DNA from: Lysobacter sp.
GTDB lineage: Bacteria > Pseudomonadota > Gammaproteobacteria > Xanthomonadales > Xanthomonadaceae
Direction of reading: 5' to 3'
DNA length: 64,000 bases
Assembly: GCA_011526085.1 (NCBI GenBank)
Contig: WYBC01000038.1
Location: 62,001 to 126,000, forward strand
Below the pieces are notes generated by a model. It had not been told where the DNA came from. It did no database searches and saw only the letters and a list, made by a program, of their open reading frames with translations. Shown here piece by piece: positions 16,438 to 25,086 of this stretch. Each line of letters starts with the position of its first letter. The stretch's first letter is position 1. The translations under genes were made by a program, and so were the position numbers.

Positions 16438-17625
16438 ATGCGTGCGTGGTGGGCGGCCTTCGTGGCCGCGTGCACGGTGGGCTTGGCGTTGGCGCAGGCG
16501 CCGACCGCCAAACCCGCACCGCCGCCGCCGCTGACCATTCCCGACGCACCGAAACCCGTCAGCGCCAAGGCCTGGCTGGTGATGGACGAGGCCACCGGCA
16601 AGGTGCTGGCCGGCGAGAACATCGACATGCGCCTGGATCCGGCCAGCATCACCAAGGTGATGACCTCGTACGTGGTCGCGGCCGAGCTGCAGGCCGGCCG
16701 GATCAAGGCCAGCGACCAGGTCATGATGAGCGAGAACGCCTGGCGCACCGGCGGCGCCGGCACCGAGGGCAGCTACAGCGGCTTCGAGGTCAACAAGACC
16801 GCGCCGCTGGAAGCGATGGAGAAGGGCATGGCGATCCAGTCCGGCAACGACGCCGCGATCGCGCTCGCCGAACACATCGCCGGCACCGAGGCCGCGTTCG
16901 CCACGCTGATGAACGACTACGCCAAGCGTCTCGGCATGAAGAACACCCGTTTCGCCAACGCCACCGGCCTGCAGGCCGAGGGCCATTACGCGTCCGCCCA
17001 CGATCTCGCGCTGCTCGGTCGCGCGCTGATCCGCGATTACCCGCAGCAGTACGCATACAACAAGGTCCGCGAATTCACCGTCGGCCCGATCACCCAGCCC
17101 AACCGCAACCGCCTGCTGTGGCGCGACGAATCGGTCGACGGCATCAAGACCGGCCATCACTCCGCGGCCGGCTGGTGCCTGATGGCCTCGGCCAAGCGCG
17201 GCGACCAGCGCCTGATCAGCGTGGTCCTGCACGCCGCCAGCGACGACGAGCGCATGAATGATTCGCAGGCGCTGCTGAACTGGGGCTTCCGCTTCTACGA
17301 GACCCATCGCCTCTATCAGGCCGATACGGTCATCGCCAACCACAAGGTGTGGAAAGGCACCGCGGACGTGGTCAAGCTCGGGCTGGAACAGCCGCTGCTG
17401 GTGAGCACGCCGCGCGGCCGCTACGCCGACCTCAAGCCGCAGATGGACGTGCCCAAAACTCTCATCGCGCCGATCAAGGCCGGCCAGAAGATCGGCACCG
17501 TGCGGGTGATGCTGGACGGCAAGGTGGTGGTCGAAGCGCCGCTGGTCGCGGTCGAGGGCGTGGCCGAGGGCGGGTTCTTCAAGCGCCTGTGGCACGAATT
17601 CCTGATGTGGTGGGAGTCGGTCTGA
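16438..17625 (+). CDS. dacC: D-alanyl-D-alanine carboxypeptidase (PBP5/6 type)
   Basis: A low-molecular-weight penicillin-binding protein that trims the terminal D-Ala from muropeptide stems. The signal peptide is MRAWWAAFVAACTVGLALAQ. The active-site SxxK is SITK (catalytic Ser), the second motif is SGN, the third is KTG (in DGIKTGHHSAAG). A C-terminal beta domain and a last amphipathic helix (RLWHEFLMWWES) anchor it to the membrane. An upstream ATG at 16366 with a distant GGAG is possible and would add 24 residues; I prefer 16438 because it has an adjacent AGGGA site. Confidence 0.9.
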   Translation: MRAWWAAFVAACTVGLALAQAPTAKPAPPPPLTIPDAPKPVSAKAWLVMDEATGKVLAGENIDMRLDPASITKVMTSYVVAAELQAGRIKASDQVMMSENAWRTGGAGTEGSYSGFEVNKTAPLEAMEKGMAIQSGNDAAIALAEHIAGTEAAFATLMNDYAKRLGMKNTRFANATGLQAEGHYASAHDLALLGRALIRDYPQQYAYNKVREFTVGPITQPNRNRLLWRDESVDGIKTGHHSAAGWCLMASAKRGDQRLISVVLHAASDDERMNDSQALLNWGFRFYETHRLYQADTVIANHKVWKGTADVVKLGLEQPLLVSTPRGRYADLKPQMDVPKTLIAPIKAGQKIGTVRVMLDGKVVVEAPLVAVEGVAEGGFFKRLWHEFLMWWESV

Positions 17626-17665
17626 CGTACACCACGGACCGGCATCGTCCGGCGAGGAGAGCGGG

Positions 17666-17959
17666 ATGGATTTCAGCGAGTTCGTCGCCGTCGTCGGCGC
17701 GCAGAAAGAGCCCGAGCTGAAGGATTTCGAGCGTCTCTCGGTGTTCGCGTACACCGCCGAGAAGGACGTGCTGTGGACCGCGCTGGGCCACGCCGGCATC
17801 CATCCGATCTATCGCACGCTGCTGGTGCAGGCGCTGCATCGCCGCATGATCGAAGATCTCGAACGCGAGCAGGCGCGCCAGCGCAGGCTGGAAGAAGAGG
17901 CGCGGCTGGACGCGGCGAAGGACAAGGACGTGCCGCCGCCGCGCAGGCGCAGCCGCTGA
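17666..17959 (+). CDS. Small protein with charged C-terminal helix (97 aa)
   Basis: No known domain. Residues 1-62 look globular (ERLSVFAYTAEKDVLWTALGHAGIHPIYRTLLVQALH); the C-terminal third is a highly charged helix (DLEREQARQRRLEEEARLDAA) ending in Arg/Pro. It follows dacC by 40 bp with a strong GAGGAG site. In other gammaproteobacteria the ybeD/lipB genes follow dacA, but this protein does not resemble YbeD. Function unknown. Confidence 0.6.
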   Translation: MDFSEFVAVVGAQKEPELKDFERLSVFAYTAEKDVLWTALGHAGIHPIYRTLLVQALHRRMIEDLEREQARQRRLEEEARLDAAKDKDVPPPRRRSR

Positions 17960-18025
17960 GTCTCCGGACACGGATCGTCGCCTCCCGGCCGTAGAATCGG
18001 GACATCGCACCCGCAGGAGTCGCGC

Positions 18026-18406
18026 ATGACGCACCGCAGCCGCCTCGCCGGCTTCATCATCGACTGCCAGACCGACGACCTCGACACCGCCACCCGCTTC
18101 TGGAGCGGCGCGTTGGGCCTGCCCATCGGCGAGCTGTCGCCGGAGGAATCCGCGACCTACGCCAAGCTCGACGACGCGCCCGGCGACCTGCACATCGAAG
18201 TGCAGAAGGTGACGCACCCCTCGCGCGTGCACCTCGACATTGAGGCCGACGACGTCGATGCCGAAGTGCGGCGGCTCGAAGCGCTCGGCGCGAAACGCGT
18301 CGCCGCCGTGCACACCTGGGTGGTCATGGAAGCGCCCACCGGCCAACGCTTCTGCGTGGTGCGGATGAAACACCCGGAGCGCGGGGCGACGCCGAATGTC
18401 TGGTGA
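18026..18406 (+). CDS. VOC (glyoxalase/bleomycin-resistance) family protein
   Basis: A single-module VOC-fold protein, 126 aa. Typical features are the beta-strand FIIDCQTDDLDTATRFWSGALGLP, a helix, then the second half HLDIEADDVDAEVRRLEALGAKR and the final strand GQRFCVVRMKHP. Metal ligands are not clear, so enzyme, binding protein or resistance protein cannot be told apart. It is the last plus-strand gene before the convergent bpX6 gene. Confidence 0.75.
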   Translation: MTHRSRLAGFIIDCQTDDLDTATRFWSGALGLPIGELSPEESATYAKLDDAPGDLHIEVQKVTHPSRVHLDIEADDVDAEVRRLEALGAKRVAAVHTWVVMEAPTGQRFCVVRMKHPERGATPNVW

Positions 18407-18452
18407 GCTGCGCGCTGGCGAGCCGGCCGCCCGGTGAGCCGCCGCGTGGCGT

Positions 18453-21263
18453 TCAGCAGAGACTGAACGCCGTCACCGTCTCGCGATCGGCATGGATGTC
18501 CAGCATCCGGCCCGCGTCGTCGAAGAACACCAGATGCCCGTCGCTTTCGCGGAACTGCGGCGTGGCGCCGGCGGGCCAGTCCACCGTCGCCAGGGTGTCG
18601 CCGTCGGTCATGCGGCAGACCGCGACATGGGTCCGGTCCGGCGTGGACACGGTCACTATCAGGCCTTCTTGTCGCGCGGCACGGCAGACGATGCCGATCT
18701 GTTCCGCAGAGACGTGGCCGAAGCTGCGGCCGTCGCCCGCGGCGATCTCGATTTCGCGTCGCCGGCTTTGGGTGTCGAACGACACATGCAGGCGGGTTTC
18801 GCTCAGCGATTCGAGCATGGGTTGGCAGACACGTCCGTAGGGCAGCAGCAGGCACGGCCGCTGCGGGTCGAGCTTCACGATTTCGCGGCTGGCCAGCCGT
18901 CGCGCCGGCAGGTGGTAAGTCCAGTGCTCGAAACCCAGCGGCGTGCGCATCAGATAAAGCTCGTACTGCGCGTCGTGGCGCGCCGCGACCAGCGGGCCGG
19001 GCAGATCGCCGACGTGCCAGATCACCTCGCGCAGCGACTTCGCGGTGTCGATCACCAGGATCCGGTTGTCGGCGACCACGCTCCATGCCGCACCGTCGAA
19101 GCGCGACGCGTGCGCATCCGCGCGCAGCGAGCCCAGATCGGCGACCGTCCGTCGCACCAGATCGAGCCGGCTCACCCGCGACAGCGTTTCGCGCCTCGCC
19201 ACCGCCAGCGCGACCAGGCCGTTGTCCGCGATCACCAGTGTTTCCGCGGGCGTCGCATAGCGCTGCTGCACCTGGCCGCGCGCATCCACCACCGCCACGC
19301 CGGCTTCGCCGAGCGCGATCAGGTAGCGCCGCTCCGGCAGCGGCGCGACATCGTGGATGGCCATCAGTCCCGCCGCGGGCGCTGCGAACGCGCGTGCCGA
19401 TCTGCGTTCCCACAGCGACGTGCGCTGCGACGCGGGCGGTAGCGACCATGCCGGCAGATCGGCCTTGAGATACGGATCGCCGCCGAGGCTCAGCAGTTTG
19501 TTGAGTCTGGATTTGCCGAGCAGATTGCGTCCGGCCGCGCGATCGCCCGCGATCGCCGGCAGCAGCGCGTTGACGATCGCGGCGATCGCCGGCGTGCGCT
19601 GCGGCGCGGTCAGCAATGCTTCGGCCAGCGCGGAGCGCGCCTCGGTGGCGGCCTCGGCATCGGCGGGATCGTCACCCGGCCGCGCCAGCGCGCGGATGCG
19701 ATCGCCATGGCGTTCCAGGGTGTCCGGCAGCCGTTCGGCGCGACGCACCAGCGCGCGCGCCGACAGCGTTTCGCCGGCATCCTCGGCGATGCGCAGCCAT
19801 TCGATGGCCAGCGCGCGTGCTTCGGGCAGCGGCCATACCGCGTCCATCGCCGCCAGCCACTCGCCCCGATCCGCCAGCGATTCGCCCCACAGCAGGCGCA
19901 GTTTCCGCGCCTGTTCCGGATGGCTCTGCTCCATGGCATGCACCGCGGAGGCGAACGCGCCGTCGCGGCGCGCGATCTGCACCGCGCGGGTCCAATCGCC
20001 TGCGAGCAGCAGCAGCCGCACCGTCGTGGCCGCCGGCATGTCCCAGGCCAACGACAGCTCCGCCGCCTGCGCGTGCCGGTCGTGGCGCTCCAGATAGTCC
20101 AGGCATTCCTGGCGCGCGTTCAGCAGTTCGCCGAGCACGAACACCGCTTCGTCGATGCGGCCCTCGCGATCCAGCCGCTCGAAACTGCGGCGATACATCT
20201 CGCGCAGATGCGCGCGCACCATCTCGTCGAGATGCACGTTCACGCTGGGGCCGGCGTCGGTGCCCAGGCGCAGGTCGCCGCGACGCCCCGGCGTGCCGAA
20301 AGCCTGTCCCAGCGAATCGCCGGTGGCGTCGATCGGCAGCGCATGGCGCAGCGCTTCGCCGAGATCGCCGTCCTCGAAACGCTTCATCATCCGCCGCAGA
20401 TACGCGCCCTGGCGCCAGCCGATCAGGCGCGACGCGCGGGTGGCGATGGCCAGCCGGGTCAGCGCGTCGCGCAGCGCCGAGGGCGGCGTCGGCGCGCGCC
20501 GGGCCGGCAGGCCGTCGCCTGCGGCGACACCGTGCCCCGACGCGCCTTTGCCGGGCATGCCGTGCGCACCGCTGCCGAGCCAGCGCAGCACGCGACCGAA
20601 CAGATCCTCGCCCGTGCGCCGGCCGTCGGCGGCCGCGGTCGGCGTGCGCGTGCGCGTGCGTGCGTCGGCGACGATCTGTTTCAGGAACTGTTCGCGCTCT
20701 TCGCTGGGTGGCGGAATGCGGTCGCCCAGCACTTCGCGCACGCCCTTGCCGCGCAGGACCGGCAGCGCCGGGGGCGTGAGGGTCACGCTGCAGTCGAAGG
20801 TGTCGTGCAGCGTGAAATCGCCGATCTCGACCCAGACCGAGAGATCCAGCGGCACGCCGTCGGCGAGGCGCAGTCCGCAGGGACGCGCGCCGCGCACCAG
20901 CACCAGATCGAAGCCGCGCACGCGCTGCAGCTCGTCCGCGGCCAGCGGCGCGCTGCCGAGAGGGCCCTGCGCGCCGGCATCGTGTTGACTCGAATCCTGC
21001 CGCAGCGCGCACAGCGCCAGCCCGGGCAACGTCGCGCAGTCGGCGAGCGTCGCCTGCGGAAAGCGCAACAGGTCGCCATCGGCAAACCGCAGCGCCTGCG
21101 CGCCGCTGCGCCACGCGCCGAGCATGCGCGCCGCGCGTGCGGCCTCGTCGAAGCGCGCGGCGTCGAACCACAGCGCCGCGACCGGTTGCACGCCGCGCCA
21201 CAGCGGCAGGCGCACCGCGTCGTCGTTCGCGACCGCGTCGATGGCGTCGGCGTCAGTCCGCAT
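18453..21263 (-). CDS. bpX6-type beta-propeller component of a MoxR/vWA/beta-propeller ternary system
   Basis: 936 aa. The N-terminal part (LPLWRGVQPVAALWFDAARFDEAARAARMLG and RFPQATLADCATLPGLALC) matches what I recall as the bpX6 domain of the MoxR-vWA-beta-propeller ternary systems. A long helical, Ala/Arg-rich middle (residues about 270-600) reads as tandem helical hairpins (ELLNARQECLDYLERHDRHAQAAELSLAWD). The C-terminal 320 residues show beta-propeller blades with repeated strands such as ERRYLIALGEAGVAVVDARG. No signal peptide or membrane span. It overlaps the upstream gene by 11 bases and is the last gene of the operon. Confidence 0.7.
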   Translation of the reverse strand: MRTDADAIDAVANDDAVRLPLWRGVQPVAALWFDAARFDEAARAARMLGAWRSGAQALRFADGDLLRFPQATLADCATLPGLALCALRQDSSQHDAGAQGPLGSAPLAADELQRVRGFDLVLVRGARPCGLRLADGVPLDLSVWVEIGDFTLHDTFDCSVTLTPPALPVLRGKGVREVLGDRIPPPSEEREQFLKQIVADARTRTRTPTAAADGRRTGEDLFGRVLRWLGSGAHGMPGKGASGHGVAAGDGLPARRAPTPPSALRDALTRLAIATRASRLIGWRQGAYLRRMMKRFEDGDLGEALRHALPIDATGDSLGQAFGTPGRRGDLRLGTDAGPSVNVHLDEMVRAHLREMYRRSFERLDREGRIDEAVFVLGELLNARQECLDYLERHDRHAQAAELSLAWDMPAATTVRLLLLAGDWTRAVQIARRDGAFASAVHAMEQSHPEQARKLRLLWGESLADRGEWLAAMDAVWPLPEARALAIEWLRIAEDAGETLSARALVRRAERLPDTLERHGDRIRALARPGDDPADAEAATEARSALAEALLTAPQRTPAIAAIVNALLPAIAGDRAAGRNLLGKSRLNKLLSLGGDPYLKADLPAWSLPPASQRTSLWERRSARAFAAPAAGLMAIHDVAPLPERRYLIALGEAGVAVVDARGQVQQRYATPAETLVIADNGLVALAVARRETLSRVSRLDLVRRTVADLGSLRADAHASRFDGAAWSVVADNRILVIDTAKSLREVIWHVGDLPGPLVAARHDAQYELYLMRTPLGFEHWTYHLPARRLASREIVKLDPQRPCLLLPYGRVCQPMLESLSETRLHVSFDTQSRRREIEIAAGDGRSFGHVSAEQIGIVCRAARQEGLIVTVSTPDRTHVAVCRMTDGDTLATVDWPAGATPQFRESDGHLVFFDDAGRMLDIHADRETVTAFSLC

Positions 21264-23139
21264 CCAGCACCTCGCCCTCGCCGTTCCACGCCATCGGGCG
21301 CTGGCCGCCGGGCGTGATCACCACCAGCCGCCGATGTTCGGTCACCGCCGCCACCACGTCGCAATCGCTGCCCACGCCGACCGTCGCGATCGGCACGTCG
21401 GCGTGATACAGCAGCGATTGTTCGTCCGCGCCGATCAGCATCAGCCGGCGCCGGTCCGGCGACAGCGCAACCAGACCGTGATCGGCGCTTCCTGGCCATT
21501 GCACCAGGCCGAACACCTGCCACTTCGCGCCGACCGCGATCCGCACCTGCCTGCAGATGTTGCCGTAGCCGCGGCGCTCGAAGACCATCCATGCGCCGCC
21601 GTCGCCGCTGCCGTGTTCCGGGATGCACCAGGCGCCGGACCAGTTCACGTTGCCGCCGCGCGCGCCCGACGCGATGTTGCCGTGGATCCAGGTCCGCACC
21701 GGGCGTCGTGGGGCCTCGCCTTCGCCGATCACGCGATCCACGGTGGTGAAGCGATCGTGCAGCACCAGTTCCATGCGCTGGCGACCGTAGCGGACGTAGA
21801 CGAGGCGTTCGCCGTCCGCGCGCGCGATCGCCAGGACGTCGTGCTCGAACACCTCGTGCGCCGACGGCGTGCCCTGGCCGCGCGCGGGATCGCCGCGCCA
21901 GCGCAACAGATGCCCGGCGCCGTCGAGCACGTAGACATCGTGCGGCTTGCGCGTGCCGGTGAGCCACACGCAGGGGCGCCAGTGCGCCTGTCCCGGTGGT
22001 GCCTGGAACTCGCGGTTGTCGGGGCGGACGCGGGTGCGGAAACCCTCGAAATTCCAGAAATGCAGATGCTCCCGGTCGGCGATGATGCCCGCGAAATGTT
22101 TCGTGCCCAGCGCGGCGCACAGCAGCTCGCGGCCGCGCGTCCACGCCATCGATCGCGCACCGGTCCGCACCTCGCCTTCGTGTCGCGGCAACGTGTAGAG
22201 CATCGCCATGCTTTCGTCGAGCAGCGGCACCGCGATGCGTTCGCCGCCGGGTCCGATCAACGGCGGCTGGCGCAACGACAGCCGCGCGCCCTGCGCCTCT
22301 TCTTCGACCGGCACCGGCGTCACCTCGAACGCGAACTGGCCGCGCAGCAGTTTCGCCGCCGCGCCGGTCGGCGGCAGCGGCAGGGCCACGTCGCGACGGC
22401 CGCCGGGTCCGGCGATCGCCACCGCCAGCGCGCCCAGCCATTCGCGACGGATGTCGACGCGATGGGTGAAACCGTCGCGATCGTGCGCGGCGTCCGCGGT
22501 GTCGCCGATCCGCCAGCATTCGCCGTGGCCGTGGCGGTCGCCGGCCAGCGCCGCGCGCCACGCCGTCGTGGCCGCCGCATCCGCATGGACCAGCGTGCGC
22601 CGCGCCAGGAACGCCTTCAGCCGCTGCGGGCTTTCCGCGGGATGCAGTTCCGTCGGTTCGGCCAGCGTGCCCCAGCGGAATTCCAGGCCGGCCGCTTCCG
22701 CGCGCCGTGCGAGCAGGATCCACAGCGCGACCTGCACCAGCCGCGGTGCGCCCAGCTGCGCCGGACCGGTGTCGAACAGCGCCACGATCCGCGCATCGGC
22801 CTTGCGCACTTCGCGGCGCGGCGACAGGAACAGATGCTCGCCGCTGCTCGCGCGGCGCAGGAATTCGTCCGGTGCCGCGTCGGCCACGGCCCATTCGCTG
22901 AGCAGCAACCGGTGGTACGGGCCGCGTCGCCGCAGATCGTCGATCCCGACCGGTTCCTCGTCGCCGCGCAGCCGCGGCCCGCGGAACGCGCCGAGCGCGG
23001 CCTCCAGTCGCGGCAGCAGATCGCCCATCGCGGCGATCTGTTCCGGCGACAGCCATTCCAGCCATGGTCGCCACGGGCGCAGCGCGGCCGGCAACGCCAC
23101 CGGCGCGGGCGCGGGCAGCTGTTTGCGCGCATCGCTCAT
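21253..23139 (-). CDS. vWA-like/beta-propeller protein of the ternary system (628 aa)
   Basis: The middle component. Residues 100-160 look like a von Willebrand A fold (DARIVALFDTGPAQLG, then a long helix LVQVALWILLARRAEAAG), but the MIDAS motif is degenerate: DTGPA (123-127) replaces DxSxS. Residues from about 270 onward form beta-propeller blades with Trp- and Gly-rich strands (RWRGDPARGQG, MAWNGEGEVLDAD at the end). Cytoplasmic, no signal. The ATG overlaps the bpX5 stop (ATGA) and its end overlaps the next gene by 11 bases, so translation is coupled along the set. Confidence 0.7.
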   Translation of the reverse strand: MSDARKQLPAPAPVALPAALRPWRPWLEWLSPEQIAAMGDLLPRLEAALGAFRGPRLRGDEEPVGIDDLRRRGPYHRLLLSEWAVADAAPDEFLRRASSGEHLFLSPRREVRKADARIVALFDTGPAQLGAPRLVQVALWILLARRAEAAGLEFRWGTLAEPTELHPAESPQRLKAFLARRTLVHADAAATTAWRAALAGDRHGHGECWRIGDTADAAHDRDGFTHRVDIRREWLGALAVAIAGPGGRRDVALPLPPTGAAAKLLRGQFAFEVTPVPVEEEAQGARLSLRQPPLIGPGGERIAVPLLDESMAMLYTLPRHEGEVRTGARSMAWTRGRELLCAALGTKHFAGIIADREHLHFWNFEGFRTRVRPDNREFQAPPGQAHWRPCVWLTGTRKPHDVYVLDGAGHLLRWRGDPARGQGTPSAHEVFEHDVLAIARADGERLVYVRYGRQRMELVLHDRFTTVDRVIGEGEAPRRPVRTWIHGNIASGARGGNVNWSGAWCIPEHGSGDGGAWMVFERRGYGNICRQVRIAVGAKWQVFGLVQWPGSADHGLVALSPDRRRLMLIGADEQSLLYHADVPIATVGVGSDCDVVAAVTEHRRLVVITPGGQRPMAWNGEGEVLDAD

Positions 23140-23570
23140 GACGCGTTCCAGTGCGCGGCGATCCGCGCCAGCACCGCGGTATCCGCCGGCAGCAACCGGT
23201 GCAGCGGCACCAGTTGCGCGGGATCGGGCCAGAGCAGCAGCGGCTTCTGCGCATGCCTGCGCGCGATCGCCGCCGCCAGCAGATCCAGCGCGATGTCGGG
23301 CCGTTGCAGCGTCGGCAGCCACAGCGTCGGCGCATCGGCGCGCGGTGCGGCGTAACGCGCGCCCGCCACCCAGGGCAGGGCATCGGCGGGGCCGGTCAAC
23401 AGCAGCAGATCCTGGTGCGCGGTGATCTGCCACGGCACCGCCGCCTGCCGGCCCTCGCATGCGATCGCCGCCGCATGCGCCTTCGCGAACAGCGCGCGCG
23501 CCACCGCGCCGCAGCCGACCACGCCGGTCGCGCTCGGCACATCGGTTTCCTCGCGCCAGCGCCAGCGCAT
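23136..23570 (-). CDS. bpX5-type component of the ternary system (144 aa)
   Basis: A small protein between the MoxR ATPase and the vWA-like gene. It has a short N-terminal Gly-rich segment (GVVGCGAVARALFAKAHAAAIACEGRQ) and an alternating alpha/beta core (LLLLTGPADALPWVAGARYAAP, LWLPTLQRPDIALDLLAAAIARR). I recall bpX5 as the matching family from the MoxR/bpX systems; the match is by gene order and sequence flavour, not by search. It starts 14 bases after the MoxR stop and its own stop overlaps the next start. Confidence 0.6.
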   Translation of the reverse strand: MRWRWREETDVPSATGVVGCGAVARALFAKAHAAAIACEGRQAAVPWQITAHQDLLLLTGPADALPWVAGARYAAPRADAPTLWLPTLQRPDIALDLLAAAIARRHAQKPLLLWPDPAQLVPLHRLLPADTAVLARIAAHWNAS

Positions 23571-23584
23571 CGCCGCGGCGTCGC

Positions 23585-24712
23585 TCAATCCGCGGCCGAC
23601 GCCACCGCCGCCAGTCGCGCGCGGGTCTCGGCCAGCGCGGACGGCAAGGCGTCGGTGGCGAAGTTCGCGTCGATCTCGCGCAGCAGCGCTTCGGCGAGGG
23701 TCGCTTTCACCGTGGCTGCGTGATCGCCGTCGAGACAGTCGCGCGCGGCTTCGATCAGGCGCGACACCCGCGACATCGGCTGCAGCGTCGCCTGTTCCAC
23801 CGCCGCGTGCAGGGTCGGATGCGCCGCCACCGCCAGGCGGTCGCGCAGCGCTTCGCGCGCGCTCAGCTGGCTCTGCTGGGTCGGCATCACGTAGAACAGC
23901 GGCCACAGATCGGCTTCGGTGGCGCGCGTGCGTCCGGCCAGCACGGTCGCCGCGGCCACCAGCCGCTGCGCCTTCACGATCCGCCGGTCCGACAGCCCCA
24001 GTCCCGCCGCACGCAGCTGGCGCACGGCCGCGGCCAGCGCGCCGCGCGCGTCGTCCATCGCCACCGTGGCCACCGCATCGCACAGCGCACCCAACTGCGA
24101 CAGATCGGCGCAGGGCGCGGTCGGCACGCGCTCGCTGTTCCAGCCGCCGCGCAGCAACGCTTCCAGCTGGTTGTCCGGCACCGGTTCCACGAACAGATGC
24201 AGCAGGAAGCGGTCGGCGAACGCGGCCAGCGACTCGTCGTCCGGCAATGCGTTCGCCGCGCCCACGCACACCCGCAGCGGACACTGGTGCACGGTCTGGC
24301 CGCGGCGGAAGCGGCGTTCGTTGAGGATGCCCAGCAGCGTGTTCAACACCGCGGTCGAACCGAGGAACACTTCGTCGAGGAACACCACATCCGCTTCCGG
24401 CAGCATGCCGGTCACGTCGGTTTCCACCACGCCCTCGCGCAGCTTGCGCAGGTCCACCGGCCCGAACAGTTCCGAAGGCTCGGTGAAGCGCCCCAGCAGA
24501 TATTCGAAATAGCGTCCGCCCAGCGCGCCCGCGACCCGGCGCACGATCGCGCTCTTCGCGGTACCCGGCGGGCCGATCACCAGCAGATGTTCCTGCGCCA
24601 CCGCCGCCAGCACGATCAGTTCGGCCAGCTGTTCGCGGCCGACCATGCCGCGGGTGGCGGTCTGCACCACCTCGCGCAAGCGTGCGGCGGTGTCGGAAAG
24701 GGATGCGGTCAT
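23585..24712 (-). CDS. moxR: MoxR-type AAA+ ATPase of the ternary system
   Basis: An AAA+ ATPase of the MoxR family, thought to act as a remodelling chaperone. Walker A is GPPGTAKS (47-54), Walker B VVFLDE (109-114), and sensor/arginine-finger regions follow (NERRFRRG, AFADRFLLHLFVEPV). The C-terminal 130 residues form the helical lid. Length 375 aa is somewhat above classic MoxR (about 330). Genes for bpX5, the vWA-like and the bpX6 protein follow directly, so this is the motor of that set. Confidence 0.88.
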   Translation of the reverse strand: MTASLSDTAARLREVVQTATRGMVGREQLAELIVLAAVAQEHLLVIGPPGTAKSAIVRRVAGALGGRYFEYLLGRFTEPSELFGPVDLRKLREGVVETDVTGMLPEADVVFLDEVFLGSTAVLNTLLGILNERRFRRGQTVHQCPLRVCVGAANALPDDESLAAFADRFLLHLFVEPVPDNQLEALLRGGWNSERVPTAPCADLSQLGALCDAVATVAMDDARGALAAAVRQLRAAGLGLSDRRIVKAQRLVAAATVLAGRTRATEADLWPLFYVMPTQQSQLSAREALRDRLAVAAHPTLHAAVEQATLQPMSRVSRLIEAARDCLDGDHAATVKATLAEALLREIDANFATDALPSALAETRARLAAVASAAD

Positions 24713-24761
24713 GCGCGCGTGCCTTGAAGAGTCGTGCCTTGAGGAGAAAGGGGGCGGAAAC

Positions 24762-25073
24762 TCAGCCGCGCCGGCGCAGCCATGCCCGGCGCACGTAGAA
24801 CGCCAGCGTCATCGCCGCCAGCCACACGCCGTAACCGACCGAGGTTGCCAGTACCTGCGGCCACATGTGGCCGTGCCGACGGTCCGCGATCTCCATCGAC
24901 CAGTGCATCGACAGCAGGAACGCGGCCGTCGCGAGCGCCAGTGCGCCCAGGTCGAACACGATCCGCGCGGCGGGGCGCGGTCGGCGCGGGTAGAACCAGT
25001 ACAGCGCGCCGAGGATCAGGAACCACGGCAGGAACAGGATCAGGGCGAGGTTGAGTTCGACGGTGGGGTGCAT
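24762..25073 (-). CDS. Small membrane protein between trpS and moxR (103 aa)
   Basis: Three transmembrane segments are seen, at about residues 8-26, 38-56 and 72-92, with basic loops (RRPRPAAR, RRAWLRRRG) that place the C-terminus inside. No known family. It begins 13 bases after the trpS stop and ends 49 bases before moxR, so it is likely cotranscribed with both, but nothing shows that it belongs to the ternary system. Confidence 0.65.
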   Translation of the reverse strand: MHPTVELNLALILFLPWFLILGALYWFYPRRPRPAARIVFDLGALALATAAFLLSMHWSMEIADRRHGHMWPQVLATSVGYGVWLAAMTLAFYVRRAWLRRRG

Positions 25074-25086
25074 GGCGTGCGGTCTC

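Noticed and set aside
23571-24284. N-terminal extension of the bpX5-like protein
   Set aside because: The frame runs open antisense through moxR's own codons; Ala/Arg/Gly-rich with no folded pattern, and the MoxR frame is certain here.
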